Positions 1-16,019 of a stretch of 64,000 nt of DNA are shown here, in pieces. Location of the stretch: contig NC_057926.1 of NCBI RefSeq assembly GCF_018873765.1, positions 50,335,043 to 50,399,042 of the forward strand, written 5' to 3'. The notes under the pieces were generated by a model. That model was not told the origin of the DNA, did not search any database, and saw only the letters and a list, made by a program, of their open reading frames with translations. The DNA comes from Telopea speciosissima. Lineage: Eukaryota > Streptophyta > Magnoliopsida > Proteales > Proteaceae. Position 1 is the stretch's first letter. Each line of letters opens with the position of its first letter. Position numbers and translations under genes: made by a program.

Positions 1-1076
1 CTTGAGTCGCACAAGTAAATACTCAGATAGTATGCTGTAAAAGTTGATAGCTGGTTCTGAGAGCAGCCAAGATTTGCATTATATAGAGGTGAAAACCTTG
101 AGTACAGCAAAATAACATTAAAGAAACTCTTAGAATTCCAAAACCCCTTTGGAATTCCCCATACATAAATAACAACTCCTAGACATAGAAACTACCCCCA
201 AGACATTGAAAACTGTTCCCAACACATTAAAACTACAGTCAAAATATTGAAAACGGAAAAGGTGCTTAATGCTGCCTTGGAATATGAAAAGGCACAAAAG
301 AATCTGCCAGAATTTTGACTGCTCCAGGAGTCCATGATTTGGGAGGTGAAGGGACTGGCTAGGCTGGATATTGAAGGGGCCCTATCAGGTCACGTTGGAC
401 CAGCCAAGGGGGCTGACCCTTGGTCCTCTTTGCTTGTGATGCTCTTGCATCAACCCACCACAAGGCCTCTCACCTATGGCCCTGGTCAATCTCTGACCAA
501 CCGGTAGGGCATCTCACCCACCACCATTGTCTCGCACAGCAACAGGCTCCAGCCAAGTTCTATTTTTCAAATTGTGGGGTGTAGTATGCAGCCCCTCTTT
601 TATTAATAACAGTAACTACAGATCCCCCCCTAGAGAAGGAAACCACTACAAATTGCATTCCAATGAATTAGAAACTATCTTAATATGGTACCCAATCCCT
701 ACTCTTAGCTACATTAAAATAGAAACTAGTTACAAGATAAAATTTGTCTTCTAGTTACCTACCAAAATAGAAACAAAACTGGAAAATAGAAACTGATTGA
801 AAGACACACACGCAAGTCACTAAATGGGCCCAAAACTGGCCCATTATTTGGGCCTAAGACTCAAACCACATGGGATTTTTACGCTGGCCACGATAGTCTA
901 TTGCAAGCCCATATGGGGTCCAATGATGGGTTGGCTCTATGAGGTTCAAGACTGGCTGTTGTTGCTGGTACTTCCTCCATCGACCTACATCATCCAGCTA
1001 TTCTCTTTTCACCTGATTTAACTCAAAAGTAAGTCATACTTAAATTCGTCCAGACAAATCTTGAAATCAACTTCAG
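1..1076. other. Region with no recognised gene
   Basis: AT-rich, stop-rich sequence. Short open frames here have no recognisable motifs. The 3' exons expected for the minus-strand COX11 gene (copper-binding CFCFE region, DPE motif) were looked for by eye and not found. Confidence 0.5.
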
Positions 1077-1089
1077 AGAACTAACTTCT

Positions 1090-1280
1090 TTTTCTTTTTT
1101 TTTTAAAAAAGGCGTACCCAATGCATGAGGCTCCCGCCATTGGACCTGCCGAGGGGTGTATGTATGCAGCCTTCCCCCCCCCCCCACTTTTTGTGGAGAG
1201 GCTGTTTCCTTGTTCGAACCCGCGACCAGTAAATTGCAATAGGGCAACCTTACCGTTGCACCGAGGGCCGCCCTCTAGAT
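1090..1280 (-). mobile_element. Au-type SINE, degraded copy
   Basis: Read on the minus strand, this starts with a tRNA-like head (box A-like GGTGCAACGGTAAGG, box B-like CGGGTTCGAAC), continues with GGAAACAGCCTCT and AAGGCTGCATACAT, and ends with the TGGCGGGAGC...GGGTACGCC tail followed by a T run. These are the landmarks of the angiosperm Au SINE family. Flanks at 1077-1089 and 1281-1293 agree at 12 of 13 bases and look like an aged target-site duplication. A C/G homopolymer (about 1167-1180) has expanded inside it. Confidence 0.85.
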
Positions 1281-1293
1281 AGAATTAACTTCT

Positions 1294-3165
1294 ACTAAGA
1301 ACAAACAAAGATATCCCTCGCGAGGAATGGTCTTGAGACTGACACACCTAATTTAAAGCCACAATTAACAATCTAGACTCTGAGAAGCAAAGAGAATTGA
1401 GTTTCAAAATTGCTGAAAGCATCAAAAGAAGAACCACAGAGAAGAAAGACTGATTTTTGTAAATTTTGATCCAACATAATCAATGACTTATTTTTGTAAA
1501 CTTTGATCTAACATAATCATTCCGAGCTTTATATACTGTTAGATCTCTCGATATCTTTTAGTCGTTTTCTGCCAATCCAAGACAAGTACTTATTCCATCG
1601 ACAAATTCAATCTAAGCTATAGAGTACTTGGTGCATGACCAAGCACAAGTTTAGTTCGACTCTTTTGTTTCCAAGGCCAAGCAAAAGTAATTCTCTAATG
1701 ACCTTAAAGCTGGCACAGACAACATCCCAGGATTCAACCAAAGGTCAACATTAAAGATGAAGGAAAGCCTGATTGCTTTGCACCAAGAAAGCGCCTTTCT
1801 TGCCTGGTTCGGATCTTGCTGATAGTAGAACACCCTTGCTTGCCCAGTGGTTGTGATCTCGCTTGCCTGGTTCTTCTCTTGTCCTGTTCACTAGCTTGTC
1901 TAGTTCCAATCAATGAGTAGTCAACAAAAATGCAGCGCAGACCAGAGCTGTCAAGGCATCACCAAAGCCTAGGCAGCAAGGCCCGTGAGGTCCAAGGTGA
2001 CCATTCGCCCTATGTGCCATAGTGCACAGACCCAAAAACTGTTGTTATAAATTTCATCCATTTCTCATTTCAATTCTTATATGTTTCTATAATATGACGT
2101 GTATAACTCTAAATTTTATATATATGCTGATGTATACTAAAAAATATGGCCTGAAATATAACACATGGCGTTTGCCTTGCCAAGGCTTCACCTAGGCCAC
2201 ATGGTGGCTGGTCACTGCAGTGGCTCGCCTTCGAACCATGACAACTATGATACAAAGTCTGCAGACTGCTCCAAAGTGCCCATAAATGAACAGTATAGAA
2301 TCCATTTTAGATGCTCAATGAAACATAAGACGTCAACAGAAAGCAGCATATGGTGCACATGAGAAGTCACTTGGAGACTCCAAGCATTTGAACAGCATCT
2401 GGGTAGGTCATAAGCAAAATCTCTAGCATAAGGAGGTCTACTGATGACATATTAGCAATTCAATACTCATTAGGAATGCGCAGTAATTTATGACATATTA
2501 GCACCTCAATACTCATTAAGATTGTGCACATTATTAGTTACTCCACGGATCCATAGGAGTCCTTTCTGAGGAGGAAATTGCAAAAGTGGCTCAAACAGGC
2601 GATCTTTGGTTATCCATTTCCCTTCACTTTCCTTTTCCTGTTTGTTTAAATTGTTAACTAGTCATTTTCTTTTTTATTAAATTTAGCAGTAAGTAGGAGT
2701 CAAAAATTATTTACTGTTCAAGTTGGAATTCAAAATTAAATCTACATAGAGGGGTTGGGACACCCAAAAGAGAAGTTGAGTGTCTATGATTATTGAATTA
2801 TTTAAGATTGCATCAAGATCCATCTCTTTCATCCCATATTGTTGTTGTTATTCCATGGCTATCCCCTACTCGGTGCTACTTTGAAATTCTATCTTTGGTT
2901 TACTTTTTCAAGGTTGGGCATGTGAGTTGCTGATCTACATGTCTATAATTTCAATCATTTCCTGAGATACTATCATTGTTTTCATCGAAATATTGTGTTC
3001 ATAAAAATATTCGGGAAAATACCTCCCACTTTGAGAAGTGGCCTAGTAACAGAAAATCAAGATATCCAAAAGTACACATCAAATGTGATTGAAAACCACA
3101 GGAACACAAGGGAATCTTATTGGATTTTTAATTGTATTTAAAATTAAAGATTCAAAAAACGTTTT
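1294..3165. other. Region with no recognised gene
   Basis: No exon, RNA gene or complete repeat was recognised. The frames are short and stop-rich. If COX11 is intact, this stretch would be part of a long intron. Confidence 0.4.
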
Positions 3166-3560
3166 TGTTAGATGTGTTAGAGGGTTATGTCCTTTCCTAA
3201 TAGACACCTAAATAGCCAATGGGTGCCTATTGGAAGACTTGGTTGAATGGCTAATAAACAAGCCTTATGGGAAAAGACACATGTTTTGGGGCATATCTCT
3301 TGGAGACATCCCTTAGTGGTGTATCCTCCTCTCCTATATAAAGAGAGGAGGTCTTTAGAAGCATTTCTAGTTCATGTTTTCTTTCCCACCGTAATCGGTC
3401 AGTGTTGATGAGTCAGTGAACATAGCCTTTGGACACCTTCGTAATCACATTTGGAACTGCAACCTATGTGATTAGAGAGTTGTTTTATCTTGGAGGTATA
3501 GGTGCATGTCACCCGGATTGTAGAATTGGGGCATCTAAAAACCTTAAGGAAAGCATTGCT
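3166..3560 (+). repeat. LTR-like relic (copia type)
   Basis: Starts with TGTTA, has a TATA-like TATATAAA at 3335-3342 followed by a purine-rich leader, and ends with a block (about 3480-3540) containing GTTTTATCTTGGAG and CACCCGGATTG. The same block recurs at 6718-6775 and, more weakly, at 58936-58995. No internal coding region follows, so it is best read as an old solo LTR or LTR fragment. Its ends are approximate. Confidence 0.45.
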
Positions 3561-3924
3561 TGATGCAACTCAACTCTTCCATTTACTGTTCGGGTTACAC
3601 AAGAGGACGTGTATTGTTGATGCGGTGCGATACTATCTGTCATACCAATCAGATAAATCTTGTATTGACTATTTGTTTATTGTATTTCTAGTCTTATACC
3701 TGCAGCCCATGCTATTTTATTCTTACAAATCTCATTTCAGTTAATTACTTCCCTGAAACCCATCATCCATAATTACAACAAGAAGAAGCAAGTTTTCTAA
3801 CCCAGAAAATAAATGCAAACTAGCCCAAGGAAAAAATTATAGAAAAATCCTAGTTCCATCATTTGCTCCTAAATACAGAGAATAGTAGAAAACGCACAAT
3901 CATTTGGGATTACCAAAAACACAC

Positions 3925-4596
3925 CTCTTAGGAGTTGTTCCATCTTTAGCATGTCGAGCAATCTTTTCCTCAACACTCTGCAAAGACTCAGGCCTCGTCA
4001 TAAGTGATGAAGGGTGATTTTAGACCGATAAACAAAAGGACCAATTAAAGACAAAACCCAAGAAATCCAATCACACCTCGCGTCTTTGAACAGTACCCCC
4101 ATACCCAGTAGCTTGGCAGAACCTCCTATAGAGAGGGACAGAGGCATAAGTAGCGCCCACCATGGCAAAAACCAATGCCGTCAGATAAATTAGAATCTTA
4201 TTTGATTTCCGTTCTGTGGCGGCCTGAGTGAGATAGAGCCGCCGAAAACCAATTAATCCAGAGGAAGCGCCGAAACTACCAGAGATGGAAGTGAGATTGA
4301 ACTGAGAATCCAAAGCACGACGATACCCATGAGAAGTTCTTCTGTCATTGAAGTCGGCAAAACGATGATACCCATGAACAGTTCTTCTGTTATTGAAAGC
4401 GGCCCATTGGAGAATTCCTCTTGCTTCACTGGACGAGAATTAAAACAAATTTAAGCATTGAATTGTTAGATTCTCAGTTTTTCTTTTCTTCAGTGTAATC
4501 ATAATTAGCGAGTTACCTGGACTCGAAGGGAGCAGCTCGTAAATTCTTAAAAGAAGGCAAGAGATTGATCTTCCTGGAAAGCCTAGACCAGAACAT
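3925..4596 (-). CDS. COX11: COX11, cytochrome c oxidase assembly protein (5' exons only)
   Basis: COX11 is the inner-membrane copper chaperone that delivers Cu to the CuB site of cytochrome c oxidase subunit 1. Three exons are visible on the minus strand: 4517-4596 (ATG at 4596, starting MFWSRLSRK), 4077-4428 and 3925-3977, all with GT-AG borders and matching phases. Exon 1 and the start of exon 2 encode a basic, Arg/Ser-rich mitochondrial presequence. Exon 2 then holds the membrane segment (ILIYLTALVFAMVGATYASV) and the family signature PLYRRFCQATGYGGT. Exon 3 continues with SVEEKIARHAKDGT. About 161 codons are seen. The C-terminal beta domain with the copper-binding CFCFE motif was not found between 1 and 3924, so either the next intron exceeds 3.9 kb or the gene is truncated. 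The presequence contains a tandem duplication of about 13-14 codons. Confidence 0.85.
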
Positions 4597-5470
4597 GTCG
4601 CCTATAAAGATTGAACCTTCTGAGGCCCAGTGGCATTTGGAACCCGAAGAGAGAGACGGAGAGAGAGAGCGCTGACTACACCTCTTCTATCGATCGATCT
4701 TCTGTTTGGTGGTTTCCGAAGAAAAAGAGAGGTTTCCTCCGCCATGGTGAAGGAAACGAGTTGGAATCAACTCCACGTACGTGAACGCTTCTCTTATTAC
4801 CATTTGGCTAGTGACCAGACCACACGAGTTTTTTTGTTTTTTATAACAAAAAGAAAATAGATTAATTAGGGGCTAAAATATGTCCACAATGTTTCCCCGA
4901 AGTACAAATTCGGCCTTTTGTATAATGCATTTTAGGTCTTTATCAAAAAAAAAGTATAATGCATTTAGGTTAGTTTCTTAATAAAAGCTAAAATGGAAGA
5001 AGGTTGACGAGCTCCTTGTTGTAACACCAAATTTCTTTAATCTTGTGATTCAAACTGGTAACATGCTCAAGATCTTTGGTGATGCTTTGGATCTCTGATG
5101 CGAAAAGATGAACTATGTCCAAAAACATTGACGCTATCAAAATAAAGTGTCATTCAAACAAAGTGCTATATGTCCAACCATATCTGTTTAAAAGTGAGTT
5201 AGAAGACCATGCGTAGATCAAAATAGGATATCATAATATAAGTATAGATTTGATAATAGAGTGTTTAGGAACATCAAGGGGGATAAATATTCATGTCATT
5301 CAACCATCTCGAGAAGTGTTTGGTTCTTCTCCGTGCTTATTATTACCTGTTATTTTATTTGACATCTTTGGAACAAGATGATTCACGGACATGCGACACA
5401 AGTATTATTGCTCTCACAGTTGCCTCTCTAATGTTTAGATGGGATTTGTGAAAAGAAAAAAAAATTCCTT
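4597..5470. other. COX11 upstream region, no gene seen
   Basis: The first ~150 bases form the leader and promoter side of COX11 (purine-rich on the plus strand). Beyond that the sequence is AT-rich with no recognised feature. Confidence 0.4.
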
Positions 5471-5639
5471 GTTTACCCCAAAAAAAAACACAAAAAAAAT
5501 CCTTCACCCTTTGGCGCATATATATGGCAAAAGGTTTTATGCATGACTGATGCATGTGGCTGGGGGATGATAGAGTCTGCAGTGCACCACCATAACCCCA
5601 TCCTACACCCTATGTGCATGGTCATGCACGATGTACAAC

Positions 5640-5835
5640 CATACATAGAACCTCTCCCCAATATATAGGGGAAGTGTTTCCTGTGGGAAGCGTGGCCTCT
5701 GCACGCAAGAAACCAATGGGAATGCAAGGCGGTCATTTCCCTCTTTTTATGAGGGTGGGGTGGTCATTCGCCATCCTTTGTGTTTGGGCATGGACGGTAC
5801 ACTCTTCCACGGGAAACATTTCTCCATATATGTAT
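5640..5835. mobile_element. Foldback MITE, GGTGGTCATT family
   Basis: Imperfect inverted repeat. The left arm has GGGGAAGTGTTTCC, a GTGGCCTCTGCACGC block and CCAATGGG. The centre contains GGGTGGGGTGGTCATT (near 5752). The right arm has TGGACGGTACACTC and GGGAAACATTTC. Short open frames on both strands here are by-products of the palindrome. No clear target duplication was found. Confidence 0.5.
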
Positions 5836-5849
5836 AAATGTAGATGTAT

Positions 5850-6340
5850 GTGAAATAAGGCATATATTAAGTATTATAATTAAATTTAAATATAATATAT
5901 GTCATCATTTTAAAATATTAAACATATACGTATTAATTTAAATAAAAAAACGTGTTTAAACAAATGGAAAAGACTCTCTGAGCCTAAGACGTATATTACA
6001 CCTCCTCACATGAGTTATAAATATTAATTTTATAGAAAGAGAGAAATAGTGATTAAAAATTCACTATGACAGGGTGAAGAATACCTTGGTTGCTCAGAGA
6101 ACCCTCTCCCAAATAATAATAAGGACATGACCAAAACAGCCAAGCTTGATCTGCCCTGAGCCTATTATGGCAAGGACTAGGTTATGTATCCTAACCTTAC
6201 CTCGGGTTGGGCCTGATCTAGGCTGGGCCTAGGTTATTAAAAGCCAAGCCTAGCCTGGCCTGGTTGCAACCCTAATACAGATAAAAGATTTTTACAATGC
6301 TAGTTGTCTATTTCCCAATATTAGTTATTGAGTGTTGAAT
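5850..6340. other. AT-rich spacer with GGCCTGGCCT-type repeat
   Basis: A/T-rich sequence followed (6150-6275) by a block rich in GGGCCTAGG/AGCCTGGCC words, a kind of dispersed motif common in plant intergenic DNA. No gene was recognised. Confidence 0.35.
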
Positions 6341-6369
6341 AGTGGATTCTAAATTAGGGTTTGTCAAGA

Positions 6370-6850
6370 ATTTTACCGACATGTAATGCTCTATCCGACG
6401 TTGAACATGGTTTTATTGGTCGGATGAGTGTCACTAGCGTTGCTGATATTGTGTTGCTTGTCATTAGAATTCATTGAACTTCCGCAACAGGCTCGCATTC
6501 ATAGTCCTCTCTCTAGAGAGAGACATCTTTTGGGTCCTTTTGGGAAGGTATTTCTAAGATGCATCTCTCCCCCATAAATAAAGGAAATTCCCGACACTTT
6601 AGAGTATCATTCTAAGTGTGATTGTCTCTCGAGAATCTTCTACGAGTCTAAGCAAAATTTTATATAATTCGAAAGGGAACACACTAGGACAGTGCACTAC
6701 TACTCATGGAAGTCGGTAGGTGTTTTATCTTGGAATTCAATTTGCATTTGCCCGGATTGCAGTGTTGGGAGCGTCTATTATGCATCCACCATTGACAAAA
6801 GAACAATTGTAGCACCATCATGTTCATAGTTACAACTTACAAGACTCCTA
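6370..6850 (+). repeat. LTR-like relic related to 3166-3560
   Basis: Contains CATAAATAAA (about 6573-6582), a purine-rich leader, GTGCACTACTACTCATGGA, and then the same terminal block as the relic at 3.5 kb (GTTTTATCTTGGAA and TTGCCCGGATTGCAG). No adjoining gag or pol was recognised. The boundaries are approximate. Confidence 0.45.
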
Positions 6851-7106
6851 CCAAGGCCTATTTTGAACAGCAATACAGATAAATTTTGGTTCTCTTTCAT
6901 GCCATTATTATATTATTTGTAAGGGTATTTATATAATATCCCTTCATATGTTCTAATATAATCTTACTTGTATTAATACTCAGACTGTGAGGGACAATCT
7001 AATAATTAGCTCATCTGACCTCAACCCTAGTTTTTCTATAAATACTAACTGGAGGCAGCAGTCTGGGTATTCCAAACTAGATACTCAAGGTGTAATGCTT
7101 TAAGCA

Positions 7107-7137
7107 ACCTTGTGCTTAAACCCTAAACCCTAACATT
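7107..7137 (+). repeat. 31-bp telobox-containing repeat, copy 1
   Basis: Contains AAACCCTAAACCCTAA. The same 31 bases occur in reverse orientation at 59840-59870 inside the intron of the defensin-like gene. Confidence 0.6.
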
Positions 7138-7686
7138 ATTTTCAACAGCCAAACTATGGCCCTATCGCATAAGATCTTCCTCTTCAATGGAGATGGCACC
7201 ATACACAATGACTGGTCGTGATTATAGTAATATGGGGTGCGAAGAATGTGAGTTCGGTGATCAAGCCAAGGAGAAGCTTCTCGGTGATAAATGCAACAAG
7301 GGGTTTTCCACATGTTCTGCTACTTGAGACTATTGTAGTTTGAATCCCCACTGGCCCTTGGTTTTTACCTTCCCTGTTTTGGCCACAATCTACCTAGGAG
7401 TAGGGATTTTAGCTGACATTTTCCTTAGTGAAGCGCCTCCCCTATTGATTGGTTTATGTCATGAGCAATGAAAGTCATGGGTGTCTGTAGGAGACTGGGC
7501 ACTTGGTCAGGGAATCGACAGAGAGGTGGACACCGGAAGGTATGTCTGTGGTTGAAAATTTCACATTTCGAGGGACGGAGGAGATGCAGCGAAAATATGA
7601 GAGAGAGAGAGAGAGGAAATGTAGATATGTGGGGAGGAAAGACAAAGAACAAAAAGACCATGGGCGGCAGTGGCAGTTGAGGGAGT

Positions 7687-7806
7687 AACTGGGTGCTGGA
7701 GAGGAGAAGCGGAGAAAGGAAGTGACATACACACCTCACAAGGAAAACTGGGTGCTGGAGAAGAGAAGTGGAGAAAGGAAGTGACATACATACCTCACAA
7801 GGAAAA
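7687..7806 (+). repeat. 59-bp tandem duplication
   Basis: Two adjacent near-identical copies of about 59 bp, each beginning AACTGGGTGCTGGAGA and ending CTCACAAGGAAA (starts at 7687 and 7746). Overlapping low-complexity frames in this purine-rich stretch are not supported as genes. Confidence 0.85.
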
Positions 7807-7860
7807 TTATAGGAAAGAGAAGGGAAGTAAAACTTTTAAACTAAGAAAGTTATTTTTATA

Positions 7861-7993
7861 AGGGAGAATGTTCTCTGTGCCGCAGCACGCTGCGCCCAGA
7901 CATGAGCCTACCACTCAAGGGGCAGGGTGATCATTGTGTCCACCCCCATGTATCTAGGGGCACCCTACGCCCCAGCACAAAGAACATGAGCCC
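7861..7993. mobile_element. MITE with 8-bp target duplication (hAT-like)
   Basis: A 133-bp foldback element. Its ends (AGGGAGAATGTTCTCTGTGC and the complement of CACAAAGAACATGAGCCC) pair, and the centre carries GGGGCAGGGTGATCATT. It is flanked by perfect 8-bp direct repeats TTTTTATA at 7853-7860 and 7994-8001, as expected for hAT-type transposition. It has no coding capacity. Confidence 0.75.
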
Positions 7994-8128
7994 TTTTTAT
8001 AAATATTACCCCACATAGTTGTATCACCAACTTCAAATCATTCTATATTTAGCTATTAAATATTTAAATCTCACTTTACTTTGTGTTCAAAACTTCTAAT
8101 CACTTGGGTTTTTAAAGTAAATTAAAAT

Positions 8129-8253
8129 GAAGAATATTCTTTGTGCCGTAGGCTGCGCCAAGGCACATGGGCAGCCTGTGCAGGGGGGCAGGGTGGTCAT
8201 TGCGCCCACCCCCATGTGCCTAGGCTGGGCTGCGACACAAAGAACATCGCCCC
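8129..8253. mobile_element. MITE, sister copy of 7861-7993
   Basis: The same ends (ATTCTTTGTGCCG ... CGACACAAAGAACAT) and the same core (GGGGCAGGGTGGTCATT), about 135 bp from the previous copy. The flanks are A/T-rich and resemble each other (TAAATTAAAAT / TAAATAAAATT), so the exact target duplication is uncertain. Confidence 0.65.
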
Positions 8254-9128
8254 TAAATAAAATTAACATCTAGAGCATCATTACTAAAAATGGCAATATG
8301 CTAAGAAATTTAACTAATTTATAATTTTATACAACCATGTTAAATAATAAAATATAAAATATAAAAATAGGCATGAAATCTCCACTTAGTCACATGGTCT
8401 CTATACAAACTTCTGGGGCAATAGGTGAGCACGCCTAGGTATCTATCCAGGGGGCAGAGGCACCATCTCACGATGCCCTATGAGAGGGCATAGAAAACAC
8501 CACCAAGTAGAGATCTTTTTCCCTATAAAAATTTAGCATTTTAGGTTTGAAAATTTTCCATTCCCTTCCTTTTTAATTTCCCTTGCAACCAAACATAGCT
8601 GAAGTGGTCAAAAGGGAATTTATTTAAGATTTATTTCATCCCCTCACAAAATTAAATCCATTTTTCAACAAACTTACTATAAAGTTCTCCCACCTAACTT
8701 ACTTCTGAAGCACTCCCTTAAATGATTGGGTGGGGTTGACCCTTGACCACTGCAGTGGGTAGTGGAGTCCACCATAACATTGACCAACTACCATATCTTC
8801 CACACGGCAAGTGATTAAAAAAATGACACGAGCAATGCCGGCACAGAAGACAACCCCCAATTAAAGGGAAAATTAACCTAAAACTGATCAGGCCTTACCA
8901 AACCCATCTATTGCCATCACAGAAAGGAAAAATTCAAAGCTCTATATGAGCATGTAACACAGTCATCACTATTTAAAAGAAACAGAAACAAATGATCAAA
9001 TTAGGTCTACAGAGAACAGGTCCACACAAAGCGCGAGCTAAAAGTAAATGGTTTGTTTTGCTACTGCTGGCATCTACATTATAGGTTCAGTTTGTTTCCC
9101 GTACTCAAATCATCAACACCAACTGCCT
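8254..9128. other. Spacer downstream of calmodulin
   Basis: AT-rich. A weak foldback (about 8385-8525, CTCCACTTAGTC ... CCAAGTAGAGAT) may be another MITE relic. About 9010-9128 is the likely calmodulin 3' UTR side. No other gene was seen. Confidence 0.4.
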
Positions 9129-13106
<3,978 letters not shown>

Positions 13107-13109
13107 CTA

Positions 13110-14740
13110 CAGAAACACGTCGGCAACTCGGCGAATCAAAATCCGTAATCCAACGGTGGTGGAATCATTGAAGTTGGACAATATGGTGAGAACGTGGGGT
13201 CCCACCAATTTAATTTTGTAACGGAAGGAAATATGGGGATATTCATTTGACGTGGGGCCCAGTATTCGACGGTTTGAGATTGACTAGTCATAGTCTATAT
13301 TCCATCTCAAAGATGACAATATTTTATCTTCGAATTGACGGATTTGCCCTTGAACTTTCTATTTTCCTTAAAAAAGCCATCGCTTGGAACTAACGCGGAC
13401 TTGGCATTTACTATAATAACATACATGATAAGATTACAGAAAGCGGGATCTTAGGAGGTGGGTGGAGGTTATGTAAGAAAGGACTACGGAGATAACAGCG
13501 TCGTCAAATGATCCTGACCGTTCAAAGATCATCAATTAAATCCAATTGGAACCGTTGGTCAAATTTCAACCGAACTGTTACAACCGATCGATATAAATTG
13601 GAAAAGTTGAACCGGACAGGCTATTACAGCCAATGGTCCGATTTCGGTTTTGACTTTAAAACAATGGTTTGCAATAGGCTCAATCTGGACCGATATACCT
13701 AATTGAACCCATCCTGAGAATGAAATTGATCACCTGATTGAACCGACCACATACCAAACCAGTTTAAACCCACTTTTTTTGGTCCATGTTAAATATATAC
13801 CAAGCCTTTTGAAGCTTTCGATTGACATCACTCAATCATGGGATTTTATCGATTTTGGTTGTATCGAAACGTATCAATCTCAAACCTGGAATGCTCCATT
13901 ATGATATAAGGGGCTCTAAGTAGGAAGTGGTGAAACTGAAGAGAGTAGAAATGAATGAAAACCGAAAAAAGGTAATGGGATACTCCTTCCCATCGCTACA
14001 AATTACCGTCGCTTGCCAAAGGACGAATGGATTGAAGCTCCACCCCTACATACCTCAGACATGTCTGAATGAAGACTCTATGCCAGTTTTGCTATTGGGC
14101 CCTGATTGCTGACAAAAGATTCAGAGAAAAAAGATACCGACGATATTGATTTAAAATAGAACCAAATCTATTAAAAAAAATCATACACTAGGCCAAATTG
14201 AAACCGAGTCAATTAGTTACGATTTGGTCTGATATTGATTTTCAGTTTCAATTGTGGTTCAGTATTAACACCATTACAAGAAACAGTGGTTACCTTGAAA
14301 GGGTAGTTTTGGCCATTCAAAGAAATTGGGTTTGATGAGACCGTTCGCTTTGACCGTCAAAGCAGATCAGGAAAGATTGAGCGCCAGCTTACCTGGTAGT
14401 TTCCGAATTAGTATTAATTAATCATTGATTTTTTACGTTTTTCAAATTTGGGTAACGCATGGTTCCGAGAAAGTGATCTTGGTCAACCTTGCCATGAAGA
14501 AGGTTCCAATCCAACGATTCTAAGCAAGGACAAAAGTTGGACAATTCAACGTCAAGGTGTGTGAAATGGGCCAGACCTGGAACCTGGTTGTCCAGTACTT
14601 TGGTCTAAAACGAACTCTGGGACATGGGCTAGCCCATTTGGCAATTTCAATCTACTCAAATTCGTGGGCCACACAATTAAATGACCAAAGCTTTTTTTTT
14701 TTTTTTTGGTAAAAATTAATTAAATGACCAAAGCCTTAGT
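13110..14740. other. Calmodulin promoter side and spacer
   Basis: Near the gene this is the promoter side, with GTGGGGTCCCACC at about 13194. From 13500 to 14280 it is rich in AACCGATC/GGACCGAT-type words, probably a degenerate dispersed repeat. No gene was recognised. Confidence 0.35.
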
Positions 14741-14744
14741 ACTT

Positions 14745-15150
14745 TTTCGGGCAAGAGTTCTATGTGGGGTTCCCCTGTGCACGTGGGGGCCAATGGGAGT
14801 GAGTGCGATAGCATCAACAAGGAGGTCATTAGTGCCTTTCATAGGGGTGGGGTGATCATTTCACCCCTTTGTGTCTTGGGTGTAGGGCACACTCCCCCAC
14901 TGAGAACTTTCTTCCTTTTTTTTAGATAGAAAAAGCCTTTAGTACTTGCAAATCTCAATTTTATATTTCATTTCATTTCATTTTGATTTTAAAATGAAGG
15001 GAAGGGGTTTCCTGTCAGGCTATGTGGCCCTTGCATCAACGTGGGGGCCAATAAAAGCACACACACATGCATCTAAGGGGAGGGGGCGGGGTGGTCATTT
15101 CTCTTCCCTATGTGAGAGGGCGTAGGTGGACACTGCTTGGCCACATTCTT
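14745..15150. mobile_element. Two adjacent GGTGGTCATT-family MITE copies
   Basis: Two foldback units, about 14750-14905 and 15000-15150. Each has a central GGGGTGGTCATT-like core (GGGGTGATCATT near 14859, GGGGTGGTCATT near 15089) between arms such as GTGGGGGCCAAT, and the second ends CTTGGCCACATTCTTTTTCCC. A further degraded inverted segment follows at about 15180-15360. Confidence 0.5.
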
Positions 15151-15604
15151 TTTCCCTAAAAATGAAATATTTTTCATAGCAAATGAAGGCTGCCAGGCCA
15201 CGTGCATCCTGTGCCAAGACACAGGAAGGTCGAAAGGACAGCCCTGCCAGCCCCCCTTGAAATAAAATTCCCACCCCTGTTAGATGCTCCCCTGCACGCT
15301 CTTATAGGCTTGCATTGGTGCAAGATCCACGCAGCCTGGCAGCTATCCCCTTCCTTATTTTCATATTTCATTAGCTTTTAGTGATTTTTTTTTTTGAATT
15401 AATGTAAATAATTTCAAACTATTTTTCTAGTTGAATAGTTCTACTAGTTTAGATACTGGATGATGCATGAAATGGACAATAAAGTGGTTGTATTGAAGCC
15501 TTAGTATAACTGCTTTCGTTTTGTTCCAATTAAAACAAAATTTATTTAATTTAATAAAAAAAATAAAATCCGTTACTCTCGTTCATTTCAATTGAAGAAC
15601 AGTT

Positions 15605-15685
15605 CAGATGCACACAAATGACCAAAGTCCCCTTAACATTAGAATGAAGACTTCAAAGTGAGAAACAGTTCAGATGCACACAAAT
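15605..15685 (+). repeat. Short spaced direct repeat
   Basis: ACAGTTCAGATGCACACAAA occurs at about 15599 and again at about 15665, 66 bases apart. No coding content. Confidence 0.6.
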
Positions 15686-16019
15686 GAACATAACCTGTAG
15701 GAATGGTTTAATGCATAAGAGGGCAACGAGGTCATTCTAGGGCAACGATGTGAAGTAGAGAATGAGGGGGATCCTAACACATCCTTCTGTGGCGGCTTAG
15801 AGAACTTTTTCCCTAGATGGAAAAAAGAATGCTATTCGGTCGTGTGATTAGCGTGATTCTTGTGCTTAGACACAAATCAATCCCTTTGTATGCAAAAAAA
15901 AAAATCAGCCCCCAATGAAATCGAAAATCGCATCCAAACCAATGCCTCTGTGCGCACTTTCATTAGCCACCATGCTGGTGCAGGAGCTACACGACCAATT
16001 AATGTTTTTCTTGCCCATA

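Noticed and set aside
5473..5853. Opposing ORFs of 79-87 codons
   Set aside because: Both strands are open because the underlying MITE is palindromic.
7425..7861. Several overlapping ORFs on both strands (up to 120 codons)
   Set aside because: Purine/pyrimidine-rich low-complexity sequence with a tandem duplication; composition explains the lack of stops.
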